Shown: positions 1-9,159, counted from the first letter of the stretch. The stretch is DNA of 64,000 nt from Herpetosiphonaceae bacterium (GCA_026003835.1 BPHZ01000001.1:8001-72000); one strand, 5' to 3'. Made by a program: numbers and translations. Notes: generated by a model from the sequence alone, not told the origin.

Positions 1-841
1 GCCCCACCACCAGGATGGCCTCCGACTGATCCGTGGTGTCGAGCATGACTCGGCCATGTCCTTCGATCATCACCCAATGGCCATCGGCGTGTTGGCCGCG
101 TACACGCAGTTGGAAGTTCTTCATGGGCTCGCGCACAACCGAGGTGAAGAGCAGTCGTGCAGAAGCACGATCGTCTGGGTGGAGGAAGGAGCAGACGTTT
201 TGTTCAATGAGCGTCGCGGGAGGGTAGCCCAGCATCTCTTGACTGGCAGGGTTGACAAAGCGGATATTGCCGTGTAGGTCGAGCATCAGGATGAGATCGG
301 GCGAGGTCGTAACAATTGCCTGTAGCGTCTCCTGATGCTTGTGGAGAGCTGCCTCGGCTCGCGCGCGTTCAGCGATTTGGAATTGGAGATCGGCATTGGC
401 GCGCGCCAGATCCTGTGTTCGCTCACGGACCCGATGCTCCAGGGCAGTGTAGAGCGCGGCCCGCTCGATGGCGTAGCGCATGCTCCGAACCAGCAGCGGG
501 CCATCCATCTGTCCCTTGATCAGATAGTCTTGCGCGCCTTCGTGTAGAGCCTGCCTGGCAACCAGCTCATCGTCAAGATTCGTGAGGACTACAATAGGTA
601 TGGCCGGTACATAGTCGTGCAACCGGCGCAGTGTCTCCAACCCCGTGCTGTCCGGCAGCGAGAGATCCAGCAACACCAGATGGGTGGACTGCTGTGCGAG
701 TCGGGCCAGTCCCTCCGCCAGCGTCGCAACCCGGATCAGATCGAACGGCTGAGTCTTGGTTTCTGCCAGAGTCAGTTCGATCAAGTGCGCATCACCCGGA
801 TTATCCTCGACCAATAAGAGCCTGAGGCTATCTGTGATCAT
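1..841 (-). CDS. Response regulator receiver domain fused to PAS domain (partial, 3' end outside window)
   Basis: Reading the minus strand from ATG at 841 gives a CheY-like receiver that begins with an acidic pocket (VEDNPGD, residues 11-17) and carries the likely phospho-acceptor Asp59 in LVLLDLSLPD. A helical linker follows (about residues 140-185), then a PAS domain starting near residue 190 with text such as LILMLDLHGNIRFVNPAS. The frame stays open to base 1, so the C-terminus, possibly a kinase or GGDEF module, lies outside the window. A GGAG sequence about 11 nt upstream can serve as ribosome binding site. The gene is the last visible member of a minus-strand operon, 19 nt after the receiver gene at 861-1307 and downstream of the large kinase at 1374-3779. 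It probably receives phosphate from that kinase. The output is unknown because the end is missing. Confidence 0.85.
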   Translation of the reverse strand, partial: MITDSLRLLLVEDNPGDAHLIELTLAETKTQPFDLIRVATLAEGLARLAQQSTHLVLLDLSLPDSTGLETLRRLHDYVPAIPIVVLTNLDDELVARQALHEGAQDYLIKGQMDGPLLVRSMRYAIERAALYTALEHRVRERTQDLARANADLQFQIAERARAEAALHKHQETLQAIVTTSPDLILMLDLHGNIRFVNPASQEMLGYPPATLIEQNVCSFLHPDDRASARLLFTSVVREPMKNFQLRVRGQHADGHWVMIEGHGRVMLDTTDQSEAILVVG

Positions 842-860
842 GAGTCAGTATCTCCAGCCG

Positions 861-1307
861 CTATTTTGGCGGCAGCTTCACCACGGTGAACCAGAAATCT
901 TCCACTGATCGGATGGCTTTGATGAACTGGTTCAGTTCGACGGGCTTGGCGATGTAGCAGTTAGCATGCATATCATAGGCGCTAAGGATATCTTCCTCAT
1001 CCTGGGAGGTGGTGAAGATCACCACCGGGATGTAGTGGAGATCGGAGGACTGTTTGATCTCCCGGAGCACCTCCCGGCCATCTTTGCGGGGCAGGTTCAG
1101 ATCGAGCAGGATGAGATCCGGGCGGGGGCAGGCTTTGTATGCTCCTTCTCTGCGGAGGAAAGCCAGGGCTTCGACTCCATCCCTGGTAACATAGATAACG
1201 TTCTGGATACGCGTCTCAGCCATAACTTCCTGGATCAAGCGGACATCTCCGGGGTTGTCTTCCACCAGGAGAATCTCAATAGGGTGGCCGGGCAACGTCC
1301 TCTGCAT
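861..1307 (-). CDS. Single-domain response regulator (CheY/Rcp1-like)
   Basis: This 148-residue protein is a lone receiver domain. The acidic residues of LLVEDNPGD (13-21), the phospho-acceptor Asp69 in [10 protein letters not shown], a conserved Thr near 99-100 and Lys121 in IAKPVEL are all present, so it should be phosphorylatable. There is no DNA-binding or enzymatic output domain. Its length and the long loop before the phospho-acceptor resemble the Rcp1-type regulators that pair with phytochrome-like kinases. It sits 66 nt downstream of the kinase gene at 1374-3779 and 19 nt upstream of the receiver-PAS gene. It is probably a phosphate shuttle between those two. The family assignment is firm; the partner is inferred from gene order. 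Confidence 0.93.
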   Translation of the reverse strand: MQRTLPGHPIEILLVEDNPGDVRLIQEVMAETRIQNVIYVTRDGVEALAFLRREGAYKACPRPDLILLDLNLPRKDGREVLREIKQSSDLHYIPVVIFTTSQDEEDILSAYDMHANCYIAKPVELNQFIKAIRSVEDFWFTVVKLPPK

Positions 1308-1373
1308 AGCTTTTGCTCTCCTTTACCGGGTAGCGCTGGACTACTGCTTCAGCGCCTTAGGCCCATACTCATC

Positions 1374-3779
1374 TCAAAAGGTTACTGCATCTCCTATGGA
1401 GGCTGGCGGGTAAGCAGTCTGCATTGTCGCGTTCACGGGAAGGGCAACATAGAAGGTCGCGCCCTCCTGCGGCTGCGATTCGACCCAGATCCGTCCGCCA
1501 TGGCGCTCGACAATCTTCTTACAGATCGCCAGGCCAATTCCTGTACCGGGATACTCCTCTCGCGTATGGAGCCGCTGAAATACCAGGAAGATACGCTCGG
1601 CATACTGGGGATCAATCCCGATGCCGTTATCACGGATGGTAATGATCCACTGCTGGTTATCCTGCTCAGCAGAGATATGGATGTGTGGCGGCTCGCGATA
1701 GCGAAACTTGATGGCATTGCTAATCAGGTTTTGAAAGAGCTGGACGAGCTGGATCTCATCGCCGACCAACGTTGGGAGCGATTCGACTGTGAGGATAGCG
1801 CCCGATTCCTCGATAGCGAGCTTTAGATTGGTGAGCGCTCGCTGTAGCACGGCATCGCCTTCCACCAGCGTGAAGGGGTTGCCACGTGTTGTGACGTGGG
1901 AGTAGGCTAAGAGGTCCCAGATCAACACCTGCATTCGCTGCGCCCCATCAACGGCATAGGCGATGAACGCATCCGCTGTGGCATCAAGCTGCCCGCGATA
2001 GCGGCGCGCCAGCAGTTGCATATAGCTGGCAACCATCCGTAGCGGCTCCTGCAGATCGTGGGAAGCCACGTAGGCAAACTGGGCCAGCTCGTCATTGGAG
2101 CGCTTCAGCTCCCTGGCCTGGTGCACCAGCGCCTCCTGCAAGCGCTTCTCATCTGTCACGTCGCGCGCGACACCGTACATCAGCCCGTCGTCGATGTATG
2201 GGATCGCCATCCACTGGAGCCATTTGTAGCTGCCGTCGGCGCAGCGATAGCGATTGGTGAAGTAGAATGTCGGCGTACCGCCGGTTAGCTTCTCCATCTC
2301 TGCCAGCGTCGCCGCCCGGTCATCGGGATGCACGAATTCTAGAAATGGCACTGCGGTCAGATCTTCGGCACGCCAGCCCAGATTGCGCTCGAAGGATGGA
2401 TTGATCCGCTTGAAGTAGCCATCGAAACCGGCGATGCACAACATGTCGATGGACACGTTGAAGAAGCGGTTCGCCTCTTCCTCAGCGCGTTTGCGCTGCG
2501 TAATGTCGCTGTTGATCTCCAAGATGCCGATAGGAGTCTGCTGCTCGTCGCGTTGAAGAGTCCAGCGACTTTCGACAGTAACGACAGCGCCATCGTGCCG
2601 CCGGTGGCGCAGCTCGCCCTCCCAGCGGCCATTGCGCAGCAGGATCTGCTCAATTTCCTCATGCGAGGTGGGAAAGGTTGTAGCGAGCAGTATATGCGAG
2701 CGCTCTCCCAGCGCTTGCTCGGCGCTCCAGCCATAGACAGCCTCTGCGCCGCGATTCCAGTAGCGGATTGTTCCATCAAGGCTGCGCACAACGATCGCAT
2801 CGTGGGTTTGGTCGAGCAAGTCCGCCTGCTCGCGCAAGTGGCGGGTCTGCTCCGCCATAACCCCTGCGGCACGCTCGCGCTCGACGACGCGCCCGAGCTG
2901 GATCCCAATCTGGATCATGGCTTCGAGAAAGGCGAGATCCGGATCGGCGCGATGAGGCGAAAAGAACTCCAACACCGCCACGACCTCTGGGCCGACCAGC
3001 ACCGGGAAGGCGAAGGCTCCATGCACTCCTAAATCCATGCCATTGGATCGCTGCGTCCGCACAAATTTGGGATCGCTGCTGACATCGCTTATCCATTGTG
3101 GCGATTGGGTGGTAACAACCGTACCAACCAGCCCAACGGAAGGGGCCAGTGGCGTCATTTCAGTGATCTGCCGAAAGATAGCGAAGCGCTCTGGGTCATC
3201 CAGGTGCCAGATCCGCGCGGAGACCATCTCGCCCCCGGGATGGTGCGCTGGAAGGTAGACATGGCCAACCGGCCAGCCAGTGTGGGCGCAGATCCGATCG
3301 AGGGCAAACTGGAGGGTGTCGTGTGTAGAGACCGACTCGTTGCTGGCGATGGCGATGTCGCGCAGAAGCTGGAAAAGCAGGCTCTGTTGCCTCAGGCTCT
3401 CCAGCGTCTGCCGCTGCTCGCTGACATCGCGGATGCTGGCAATGACCCAGTACTCCCCCTTAACCTGGAGCGGGCTGAGGCTTATCTCAACCGGGAAGAC
3501 GCTCCCATCCTTGCGGCGGGCGAGCAGGTCCAGCCCTTGGCCCATGGGCCGGGTGCGCGGATTGGTGCTGTAGGTGCTGCGGTGGCGCTGGTGCAACTCG
3601 CGTATGGCTTCGGGGATGAGGATCTCGATCGGCTGTCCCGGTAACTCCTGCGGCTGGTAGCCGAACCAGCGCTCGACTTGCGCATTGACGAGCTGAATCA
3701 CGCCCTGGCTATCGACGATCACCGTCGCGTCGGGAGCCAATTCGAAGAGATCTTGAAACGGTACCTCATGCGAGAGCAC
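1374..3779 (-). CDS. Multi-sensor histidine kinase (PAS-GAF-PAS-PAS-HisKA-HATPase)
   Basis: This is a soluble sensor kinase of 801 residues with no membrane segment. Domains in order are PAS (about 5-125), GAF (150-300), PAS (315-435), PAS (435-555), HisKA dimerisation domain (570-640) and HATPase_c (680-790). The phospho-acceptor His is near 573 in ASHDLQEPLR, the version typical of phytochrome-type kinases. The ATP-binding boxes are visible as LISNAIKFR, RDNGIGID and GTGIGLAICKK. The start used is GTG at 3779. It has no convincing Shine-Dalgarno sequence, and no better in-frame ATG was found upstream. It is first in an operon with the two receiver genes to its left. The GAF domain lacks an obvious chromophore-binding Cys, so the signal is unknown. 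Confidence 0.9.
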   Translation of the reverse strand: MLSHEVPFQDLFELAPDATVIVDSQGVIQLVNAQVERWFGYQPQELPGQPIEILIPEAIRELHQRHRSTYSTNPRTRPMGQGLDLLARRKDGSVFPVEISLSPLQVKGEYWVIASIRDVSEQRQTLESLRQQSLLFQLLRDIAIASNESVSTHDTLQFALDRICAHTGWPVGHVYLPAHHPGGEMVSARIWHLDDPERFAIFRQITEMTPLAPSVGLVGTVVTTQSPQWISDVSSDPKFVRTQRSNGMDLGVHGAFAFPVLVGPEVVAVLEFFSPHRADPDLAFLEAMIQIGIQLGRVVERERAAGVMAEQTRHLREQADLLDQTHDAIVVRSLDGTIRYWNRGAEAVYGWSAEQALGERSHILLATTFPTSHEEIEQILLRNGRWEGELRHRRHDGAVVTVESRWTLQRDEQQTPIGILEINSDITQRKRAEEEANRFFNVSIDMLCIAGFDGYFKRINPSFERNLGWRAEDLTAVPFLEFVHPDDRAATLAEMEKLTGGTPTFYFTNRYRCADGSYKWLQWMAIPYIDDGLMYGVARDVTDEKRLQEALVHQARELKRSNDELAQFAYVASHDLQEPLRMVASYMQLLARRYRGQLDATADAFIAYAVDGAQRMQVLIWDLLAYSHVTTRGNPFTLVEGDAVLQRALTNLKLAIEESGAILTVESLPTLVGDEIQLVQLFQNLISNAIKFRYREPPHIHISAEQDNQQWIITIRDNGIGIDPQYAERIFLVFQRLHTREEYPGTGIGLAICKKIVERHGGRIWVESQPQEGATFYVALPVNATMQTAYPPASIGDAVTF

Positions 3780-4606
3780 AGGACAAGAGCTATCAGCATT
3801 CCTGGGCGGAGCGATATCTTCGGGCTTGGGGCGTCCTACGCCTGGGGTCCTCCATGCTGCATGATCACTCCCTGTTGATCAACGGGTATCCAGGCGATCC
3901 TGAATACACATCGTTCTTCGTCATGCGCTCCGCTGCCGCCGCTGACAGCGGCTGCTAGTGCGTATGACACTGCTTGTGCAATCGTTCCTGGGGATCCGGC
4001 ATGGAGAGTAATGTCGAGTCCAGCACTTCAAACTTGTTCTGGGCGGTCTCACAGCGGCGTAGCGCCGACGCACAACCGCGAGCGGCGTTTCTAGCCGCTA
4101 CGCCTCGCGCGTCAGGATGTGCCGAGGCGGTGCCATGATCAGCAGCCCGGGTGAGCAATGAGAGGACGGGGTGTGAGGTTGGTCGAACTTATTCGCCGTA
4201 CCCTTCCATTGCTGGACGATCCCTACGCTCAAGTATAACAGTATAGGGGGCCTTGTGGGGTGAAGATTACTTCACCTGGCACAGCCCGTTGCGAGACGAC
4301 TCCCTGTTGTTTCAATGCAAATCGTGTCTCCTGTGCTTCGGAAGAAATCCGCTGCCCCGGCGACAGCGAAATCTGTCAATACTCCGTCTCGGTCAAAAAT
4401 GACAGCTCGCACTGATCATCATCCTGCATCTTGACAAAAGTATATTCTTTTACTCGCTGGAGGATGGAGACGGGCGCTTCTGTGATCCCATGGGAAGCGA
4501 TCGCGTGGGTGGAGCAGCAGATCAAGACTGCTGCTCCCTTTCAGGTAAAGTTTACATAATAATACGTGCAACAACTCTCAGGGAAATACATGCAACTCAT
4601 GTGCGT
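3780..4606. other. Non-coding interval between kinase operon and helicase
   Basis: No convincing gene lies in these 827 bases. A 67-codon minus-strand frame at 3955-4158 has Arg/Ala-rich, low-complexity content and no ribosome binding site, and was not accepted. Visible structure includes a spaced inverted repeat around 4054-4105 (ggcgtagcg and cgctacgcc), a strong hairpin at 4511-4537, and an AT-rich patch near 4545-4570. A TTGACA hexamer at 4431-4436 has no matching -10 box at normal spacing. Confidence 0.5.
4511..4537 (-). terminator. Terminator-like hairpin downstream of helicase gene
   Basis: A perfect 10-bp stem (ggagcagcag / ctgctgctcc) encloses a 7-nt loop. It lies about 70 nt past the helicase stop codon. 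On the minus strand it is not followed by a T tract, so it would be a weak or Rho-assisted terminator. On the plus strand it is followed by cttt. Confidence 0.45.
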
Positions 4607-6904
4607 CTAAGTGCAACTCATTAATAAACCCTCAAGGATCTCGATGGCGACAGCTTTATCGAGAGGATTGTTGCCGTTGCCACACTTGGGCGACTGCACA
4701 CACGATGGGCATCCCTCTTCGCAGGGGCACTCGCGCAACAGATCGAGTGTTATGCGCCACCACTCGACCAGCCGCTTGTAGCCGGTTTCGGCGATGCCCA
4801 CACCGCCCGGTACGCCATCATAGATAAAAATGGTCGCCCCCTCTGTATCAGGGTGCCAGGGGGTTGAGACGCCGCCGATATCCCAGCGATCACACATGGC
4901 AAGCAACGGCAATACCCCTATCATTGCATGCTCCAGCGCATGGAGCCCGCCGGGCAGATCGCCGGCGCGCTTGAGGATGGGTTGTGTCACCGGCTTGGGG
5001 ACGGTAAACCAGATCGCCTGGGTTGGAAACGATTGGGGCGGTAGATCCAGCTCATGCTCTCCGAGGATTTCTTCGGTATAGTGGGCTTTGCGGCGGTAGC
5101 CAACCACGCGCCTGGTGACGTCTACTTCGCCAAAGCTTGCGATGGCGGCTCCGATAGACTGTTGTTCCAGCGCTGCCTCAATACGAACATCGGTGGTATC
5201 CCGCGGCTGTGTGTAGTAGCGTACATCCGCAGGTCGCGCCAGCGCGCGCCGCTGTTCGATGTCAAGCTGTGTGACCAGGTAGGGTTCGCCCTGGTGGAGG
5301 TGGATGGCTCCAGGGTGGAGTTCGTAGAAGGCGCGTGTTCCATCCACGCGCTCGATCAGCCGGCCGCTGTTCTCGTCGAGCAGGTCAATGTTCTCGCCCG
5401 AAGCTGAACGGATATCCACCTCCTGCGCCGGATAGCTGCCAAACGGCGCCATGAAGCGCCCCCCGCGCTCGATCAACAATCCTTCCTCCAGCAGCTCGCC
5501 GGCGAGCGGCATAAGCGCCGGGCCGAACCAGCGCTCATCGGCAGGCTCGAGGGGGCGCTCGTAGGCGGCGCAGCGCAAATGCTCGGCAAGGATGTAGGGG
5601 TTGTGGAGGGCGATGCGCGCCTCCTCGTGAGACTTGCCGAAAAAGGCCTCCGGGTGGCGCATGTAATATTGATCCACCGGATCCTCAAGCGCTACCAGAA
5701 AGGCGATGCTGTGCTCGGCCGCACGGCCTGCGCGGCCGATTTGCTGCCAGGTGCTGGCAACAGTGCCGGGATAGCCATTGAGCAGCACCGCATCTAACCC
5801 GCCAATATCTACGCCGAGCTCCATGGCGTTGGTAGCGACGACGCCGAGGAGATCGCCCTTGAAAAGCGCCTGCTCGATACGCCGCCGGTCTTCGGCCAGA
5901 TAGCCTGCTCTGTAGCTCGATAGTCGCTCTCCAAGAGCGCCGTACCCCTGCCGCTCCAGCATCTCACGGGCGTAGCGCACGATCAGTTCCGCAATCTTGC
6001 GAGCTTTGGCGAAAACGAGCGTTTTCACTTCCCGCTGGAGGAGTTCAACGAGCAGGCCGGTTGTTTCGATGTTGCTCGAGCGCCTGGCGCCTGCCTGCTT
6101 GCCCTCGTTCAGCAGGGGTGGGTTCCAGAAGATGATCTCTCGCCCACCGCGCGGCGCCCCATCGTCGTCGATGACCTGGATGTCCACGCCACTCAACGCC
6201 GCAAGATGCTCGGCTGGGTTGCCGATGGTGGCTGAGGCGCAGATGAACTGTGGTTTGCTGCCGTACTGCTCGCATAGTCGGCGTAGGCGCCGCAGCACCA
6301 GAGCGACATGTGAGCCAAAGACGCCCCGGTAGATGTGCGCTTCGTCCACGACGACGTACGCGAGATTTGAGAGAAAGCGCCGCCAGAGGGTGTGATTGGG
6401 CAGTATGCCTACGTGAAGCATATCCGGGTTAGAGATGAGGATATTGGCGTTCGCGCGCAGCGCGGCGCGCTCATTCTGCGGCGTGTCCCCGTCGTAGATG
6501 CCCGCTCGTATCAGTGGCAGATGCTTGTGCGTCAGCCCCATCAACGAGCGGAGCTGATCCTGGGCGAGCGCCTTGGTCGGGAAGAGAAACAGGGCTCGCC
6601 GGCGGTAATCAGCGGCGATCGATTCCAGTACAGGTAATTGGTAGCAGAGGCTTTTACCGCTGGCTGTGGCAGTGACGATGCCGATATGCCCGCCGGCGCG
6701 GATGCTGTCCAGCGCCCGCGCCTGGTGCACATAGAGCCGCTTGATGCCGTGATCGGCCAATGCAGCGCGCAGCGGTTCAGGCAGCAGCTGCTCCGGATCC
6801 GCGAAGCGAGCGGCCTGCGGGGACAGATACTGCCGGTGGACGATCTGCCCGTCGTATGTTGTATTCTGTTTGAGCCGATCCAATAAGTGATCCGATCCGA
6901 TCAT
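4607..6904 (-). CDS. DEAD/DEAH-box helicase with C-terminal DUF1998-type Cys cluster (MrfA/YprA-like)
   Basis: This 765-residue superfamily 2 ATP-dependent helicase resembles the MrfA/YprA family, whose characterised Bacillus member acts in repair of mitomycin-type DNA damage. Motifs in order are Q-motif region about 50-65, Walker A TATASGKS (about 79-86), the DEAH box in VVDEAHIYRG (about 185), motif III CASATIGNP, motif V VVATNAMELGVDIGG and motif VI QQIGRAGR. The C-terminal DUF1998-like region ends with four Cys in CPCEEGCPSCVQ plus a nearby PKCGNG, the expected metal site. The ATG at 6904 has only a weak purine-rich RBS (AAAGAA), but no better start is seen. It is a stand-alone gene with hairpins and long gaps on both sides. 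Family confidence is high; the exact role is inferred. Confidence 0.92.
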   Translation of the reverse strand: MIGSDHLLDRLKQNTTYDGQIVHRQYLSPQAARFADPEQLLPEPLRAALADHGIKRLYVHQARALDSIRAGGHIGIVTATASGKSLCYQLPVLESIAADYRRRALFLFPTKALAQDQLRSLMGLTHKHLPLIRAGIYDGDTPQNERAALRANANILISNPDMLHVGILPNHTLWRRFLSNLAYVVVDEAHIYRGVFGSHVALVLRRLRRLCEQYGSKPQFICASATIGNPAEHLAALSGVDIQVIDDDGAPRGGREIIFWNPPLLNEGKQAGARRSSNIETTGLLVELLQREVKTLVFAKARKIAELIVRYAREMLERQGYGALGERLSSYRAGYLAEDRRRIEQALFKGDLLGVVATNAMELGVDIGGLDAVLLNGYPGTVASTWQQIGRAGRAAEHSIAFLVALEDPVDQYYMRHPEAFFGKSHEEARIALHNPYILAEHLRCAAYERPLEPADERWFGPALMPLAGELLEEGLLIERGGRFMAPFGSYPAQEVDIRSASGENIDLLDENSGRLIERVDGTRAFYELHPGAIHLHQGEPYLVTQLDIEQRRALARPADVRYYTQPRDTTDVRIEAALEQQSIGAAIASFGEVDVTRRVVGYRRKAHYTEEILGEHELDLPPQSFPTQAIWFTVPKPVTQPILKRAGDLPGGLHALEHAMIGVLPLLAMCDRWDIGGVSTPWHPDTEGATIFIYDGVPGGVGIAETGYKRLVEWWRITLDLLRECPCEEGCPSCVQSPKCGNGNNPLDKAVAIEILEGLLMSCT

Positions 6905-6923
6905 TTGTTCTTTATGTTGAATG

Positions 6924-6952
6924 ATTATACCCGCACGTTTATTCTATACCCA
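6924..6952 (-). promoter_or_regulatory. Possible promoter for helicase gene
   Basis: A perfect TATAAT (minus strand, 6929-6924) lies about 20 nt before the helicase ATG. The -35 position at 17-nt spacing reads TGGGTA, a poor match. This would give a very short leader. Confidence 0.35.
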
Positions 6953-7039
6953 TGTGGGCTTATCCTGCAACTTGCCTGGGCCGTTGTGTACGCTGCAGAG
7001 ATTCTAAGCAAGCTCTAAGGATCCAGCCTCAAAATCCTC

Positions 7040-7068
7040 TAGACAGCGATCATACCAGTTGATATAAT
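7040..7068 (+). promoter_or_regulatory. Sigma-70-type promoter, TAGACA-N17-TATAAT
   Basis: The -35 box TAGACA (7040-7045, 5 of 6 matches) and the perfect -10 TATAAT (7063-7068) are separated by exactly 17 nt. Transcription would start near 7075 and run through a leader of about 200 nt to the gene at 7274. It probably drives the 7274-8326 gene pair. Confidence 0.65.
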
Positions 7069-7074
7069 AAGGCA

Positions 7075-7273
7075 CACTACACGATTCTCCTCACGAGCCA
7101 TACGGGAGCTGCCAGGGCGCAGCTCCGCCCCATCCTCGATCGCTGGGGGCTCCAATACGTAAGTGAACCTGATGGGAGTGGGAGGGAGAAGTCCTCAGGC
7201 TGCTTCTTCTCCATCTAAGGCATATGCCATCAAGGCATGATGCCCGATCGATGATGATCGCAGGAGGTGCCCC
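7075..7273 (+). other. Long structured 5' leader upstream of the 7274 gene
   Basis: About 200 nt lie between the predicted transcription start and the start codon with no ORF that looks real. Two stem-loops can be drawn by eye: gagctgc/gcagctc (around 7109-7128) and ggagaag/cttctcc (around 7186-7215). The leader ends in a strong ribosome binding site, aggaggt at 7262-7268. I do not recognise a known riboswitch class. It may be an ordinary long leader. Confidence 0.35.
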
Positions 7274-7657
7274 ATGGCTGATCGCCGGATTCGAGAATTC
7301 GTTATGAATACGATCGACTCTTTCGCTAAACTGCAGATCCTGATGCTTTTTGCTGAGCGCACAATCCGCAAGGGATCGGCGCGTGAAATCGTCCAGCGAA
7401 CTGCCAGGGATATCTGGAGCGTCACCGAGGCTCTTGAAGATCTTGTCGCCGCTGGAATTCTCCGTTCTCAGACCGTTGATCACGAAACGATCTATATTTA
7501 TGATCCTTCGCCGGAGCAGCGGGAGATGATTGAGCTTATTACCAAAGCCTACAACGATCCGCTCTCGCGCGATGATCTTTACGGACTGATCCGCGATCTG
7601 GCGGCAACCAGTCTCTCACAGCGTGGTTACGGCGAGGCGCTGTGGAATATTACCTGA
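7274..7657 (+). CDS. Small winged-helix-like protein, function unknown
   Basis: This is a 127-residue protein whose start is fixed by a strong AGGAGGT ribosome binding site 5 nt before ATG. Residues about 20-80 look like a winged helix: a helix (KLQILMLFAE), a helix-turn-helix-like stretch with SAREIVQRTARDIWSVTEAL, and a following EDLVAAGIL with a possible wing (SQTVDHETIYIYDPS). This resembles MarR/PadR-type or MutS-accessory DNA-binding folds only in general shape. The C-terminal 35 residues are helical. It is first in a plus-strand unit behind a near-consensus promoter and 24 nt upstream of the cyclase-family gene. It could be a small regulator of that operon. I do not recognise a named family. 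Confidence 0.72.
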   Translation: MADRRIREFVMNTIDSFAKLQILMLFAERTIRKGSAREIVQRTARDIWSVTEALEDLVAAGILRSQTVDHETIYIYDPSPEQREMIELITKAYNDPLSRDDLYGLIRDLAATSLSQRGYGEALWNIT

Positions 7658-7681
7658 TCCGCCTAGTCGATCTGCGATCTG

Positions 7682-8326
7682 ATGATTAGCTATATCGATA
7701 TTACGCTGACGATCACCAACGCATTGCCTGTCTGGCCTGGCGACCCACCCATCGCGCTGGCGCGGGTTGCCAGCTTTGATTCCGGCGATCAGATGAACCT
7801 CTCGCGGTTGGAAGGCAGCGTTCACGTCGGTACCCATGTCGATGCGCCGCTGCACTTCATCCCCAATGGGAAAGCGATCGATCAGCTTGATCTTGACCGC
7901 TTTGTTGGGCCGTGCTATGTAGCCGAACTCGCCGGCGAGGGGCTTATCTCTGCGGCGGAGCTGGAGCGCGCGGCTATCCCTGAGGGAGTGCGCCGGCTGC
8001 TGCTGAAGACCAGTAACTCCGCTTTCTGGGAGATGCCGACGCCCAGGTTCCGCGAGGACTTTCGCGCCCTGTCGGTCGACGCCGCCGAGTGGCTTGTCGG
8101 CCGCCATCTCCTGCTCATCGGCATCGATGCCCTCTCGATCGAGCCTTTCGACGCCGAGCCTGGTCATCCCGTCCACCGCACACTCCTCCAGGCGGAAGTG
8201 GCCGTAGTCGAGGGCCTGCGGCTTGCCAACGTCCAACCCGGCCACTACCAGCTGCTGTGCCTGCCGCTCAAGCTTGGGGGCAGCGATGGCGCACCCGCCC
8301 GCGCTATCCTCGCGCCGCTCGCCTAG
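7682..8326 (+). CDS. Cyclase-family metallohydrolase (kynurenine formamidase-like)
   Basis: This 214-residue protein belongs to the cyclase family (PF04199), which includes KynB-type arylformamidases and isatin hydrolase. The signature metal-binding motif HxGTHxDxPxHF is seen as HVGTHVDAPLHF, with His48, His52, Asp54 and His58 as ligands. The N-terminal WPGDPP and the C-terminal LLCLPLKLGGSDGAPAR match the family layout, and the length is normal. The substrate cannot be read from sequence, and no tryptophan-degradation genes lie nearby, so formamidase activity is only one option. It follows the small winged-helix-like gene by 24 nt and has no clear Shine-Dalgarno sequence, so it may be translated by coupling. 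The downstream oxidoreductase has its own promoter. Confidence 0.88.
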   Translation: MISYIDITLTITNALPVWPGDPPIALARVASFDSGDQMNLSRLEGSVHVGTHVDAPLHFIPNGKAIDQLDLDRFVGPCYVAELAGEGLISAAELERAAIPEGVRRLLLKTSNSAFWEMPTPRFREDFRALSVDAAEWLVGRHLLLIGIDALSIEPFDAEPGHPVHRTLLQAEVAVVEGLRLANVQPGHYQLLCLPLKLGGSDGAPARAILAPLA

Positions 8327-8351
8327 CTCTGGCGCTCTGTGCGCTCCTGGC

Positions 8352-8380
8352 TGGGCTGTGTTTCCTACGCGTGGTACAAT
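8352..8380 (+). promoter_or_regulatory. Extended -10 promoter for the sulfite-oxidase-like gene
   Basis: TACAAT at 8375-8380 is preceded by TGG, giving the TGn extended -10 form. The -35 position at 17-nt spacing is weak (tgggct). It lies 42 nt before the ATG at 8422. Confidence 0.5.
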
Positions 8381-8421
8381 AAACTGAAAGCTGTTGTGCC
8401 GTTAAAAGGAGGCTTACGGCA

Positions 8422-9036
8422 ATGTTTGATGCATTTCGCAAGCGTTTCGATCGCACACCGCCAGGCCAGGAGGAGCGTGTTCCGCCCGGTCAGTACGTTA
8501 CCGAAAAATTCCCGGTTCTGCAGTACGGCGATGTGCCTCACTATACAGATATCGAGAAAACCTGGTCTCTCCGCGTCTTTGGCGAGATCGAGGAGCCCAA
8601 GATCTTCTCCTTCGCGGAATTTCGCGCCCTCCCGACGGCAACGGTGCGCTGTGATATTCACTGCGTTACGCGCTGGAGCAAGCTGGACACAACCTGGGAA
8701 GGCGTGAGCTTTCGCGAGTTCCTCAAGCACATCCCGCCGATCAAGACCTCCGCGAAGTTCGTTATGGCTCACTGTGAGGCCGGCTACACGGCAAATATTC
8801 CGCTCGACGTGTTGCTCGACGATGATGTACTGCTGGCCTACAAGTACGAGGGGGAGGAGCTTGATCCCGAGCATGGCTACCCACTGCGCCTGCTGGTGCC
8901 GAAGAAATACTTTTGGAAGAGCGCCAAGTGGCTGCGTGGCATTGAGTTTATGACACAGGATAAGCTCGGCTTCTGGGAGCGCTACGGCTACAATAACCAC
9001 GCCGATCCATGGCTTGAGGAGCGCTACGCGGATTGA
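8422..9036 (+). CDS. Sulfite-oxidase-like molybdopterin-dependent oxidoreductase
   Basis: This is a 204-residue protein of the oxidoreductase molybdopterin-binding domain family (PF00174), in the short stand-alone form common in bacteria and archaea. The conserved Mo-coordinating Cys and surrounding residues are seen in [11 protein letters not shown] (about residues 77-87). Family text such as [26 protein letters not shown] and [19 protein letters not shown] follows. There is no signal peptide or Tat motif, so it is probably cytoplasmic. Start choice is supported by aaaggagg about 10 nt upstream of ATG and by an extended -10 promoter. Natural substrates of this short subgroup are mostly unknown; sulfite oxidation should not be assumed. 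It is followed by a convergent hairpin at 9100-9130. Confidence 0.92.
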   Translation: MFDAFRKRFDRTPPGQEERVPPGQYVTEKFPVLQYGDVPHYTDIEKTWSLRVFGEIEEPKIFSFAEFRALPTATVRCDIHCVTRWSKLDTTWEGVSFREFLKHIPPIKTSAKFVMAHCEAGYTANIPLDVLLDDDVLLAYKYEGEELDPEHGYPLRLLVPKKYFWKSAKWLRGIEFMTQDKLGFWERYGYNNHADPWLEERYAD

Positions 9037-9099
9037 CAGCGCACCATGATGATGCAGTCGGTCTGCTGTGGATCGCAGGGCGTTGCCTGTGGAAACGTT

Positions 9100-9130
9100 A
9101 GCCGCTGGCGCCCGGAAGGCGCCAGCGGCT
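9100..9130. terminator. Perfect 13-bp hairpin between convergent genes
   Basis: agccgctggcgcc and ggcgccagcggct pair perfectly around a 5-nt loop. It lies between the plus-strand oxidoreductase (stop 9036) and the minus-strand protease (stop 9160). It is probably a bidirectional terminator, although no T run follows on either strand. Confidence 0.6.
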
Positions 9131-9159
9131 CTATCAGATCGGGCACTATAAACAACCAG

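Noticed and set aside
4054..4105. Spaced inverted repeat (ggcgtagcg / cgctacgcc) as another attC-like site
   Set aside because: Ends do not match RYYYAAC/GTTRRRY, and no cassette gene precedes it in the right direction.
3955..4158. 67-codon minus-strand ORF
   Set aside because: No ribosome binding site, no recognisable domain, Ala/Arg-rich composition expected of random GC-rich sequence.
4431..4459. TTGACA as a promoter
   Set aside because: No -10 box at 15-19 nt spacing and no gene downstream in that direction.
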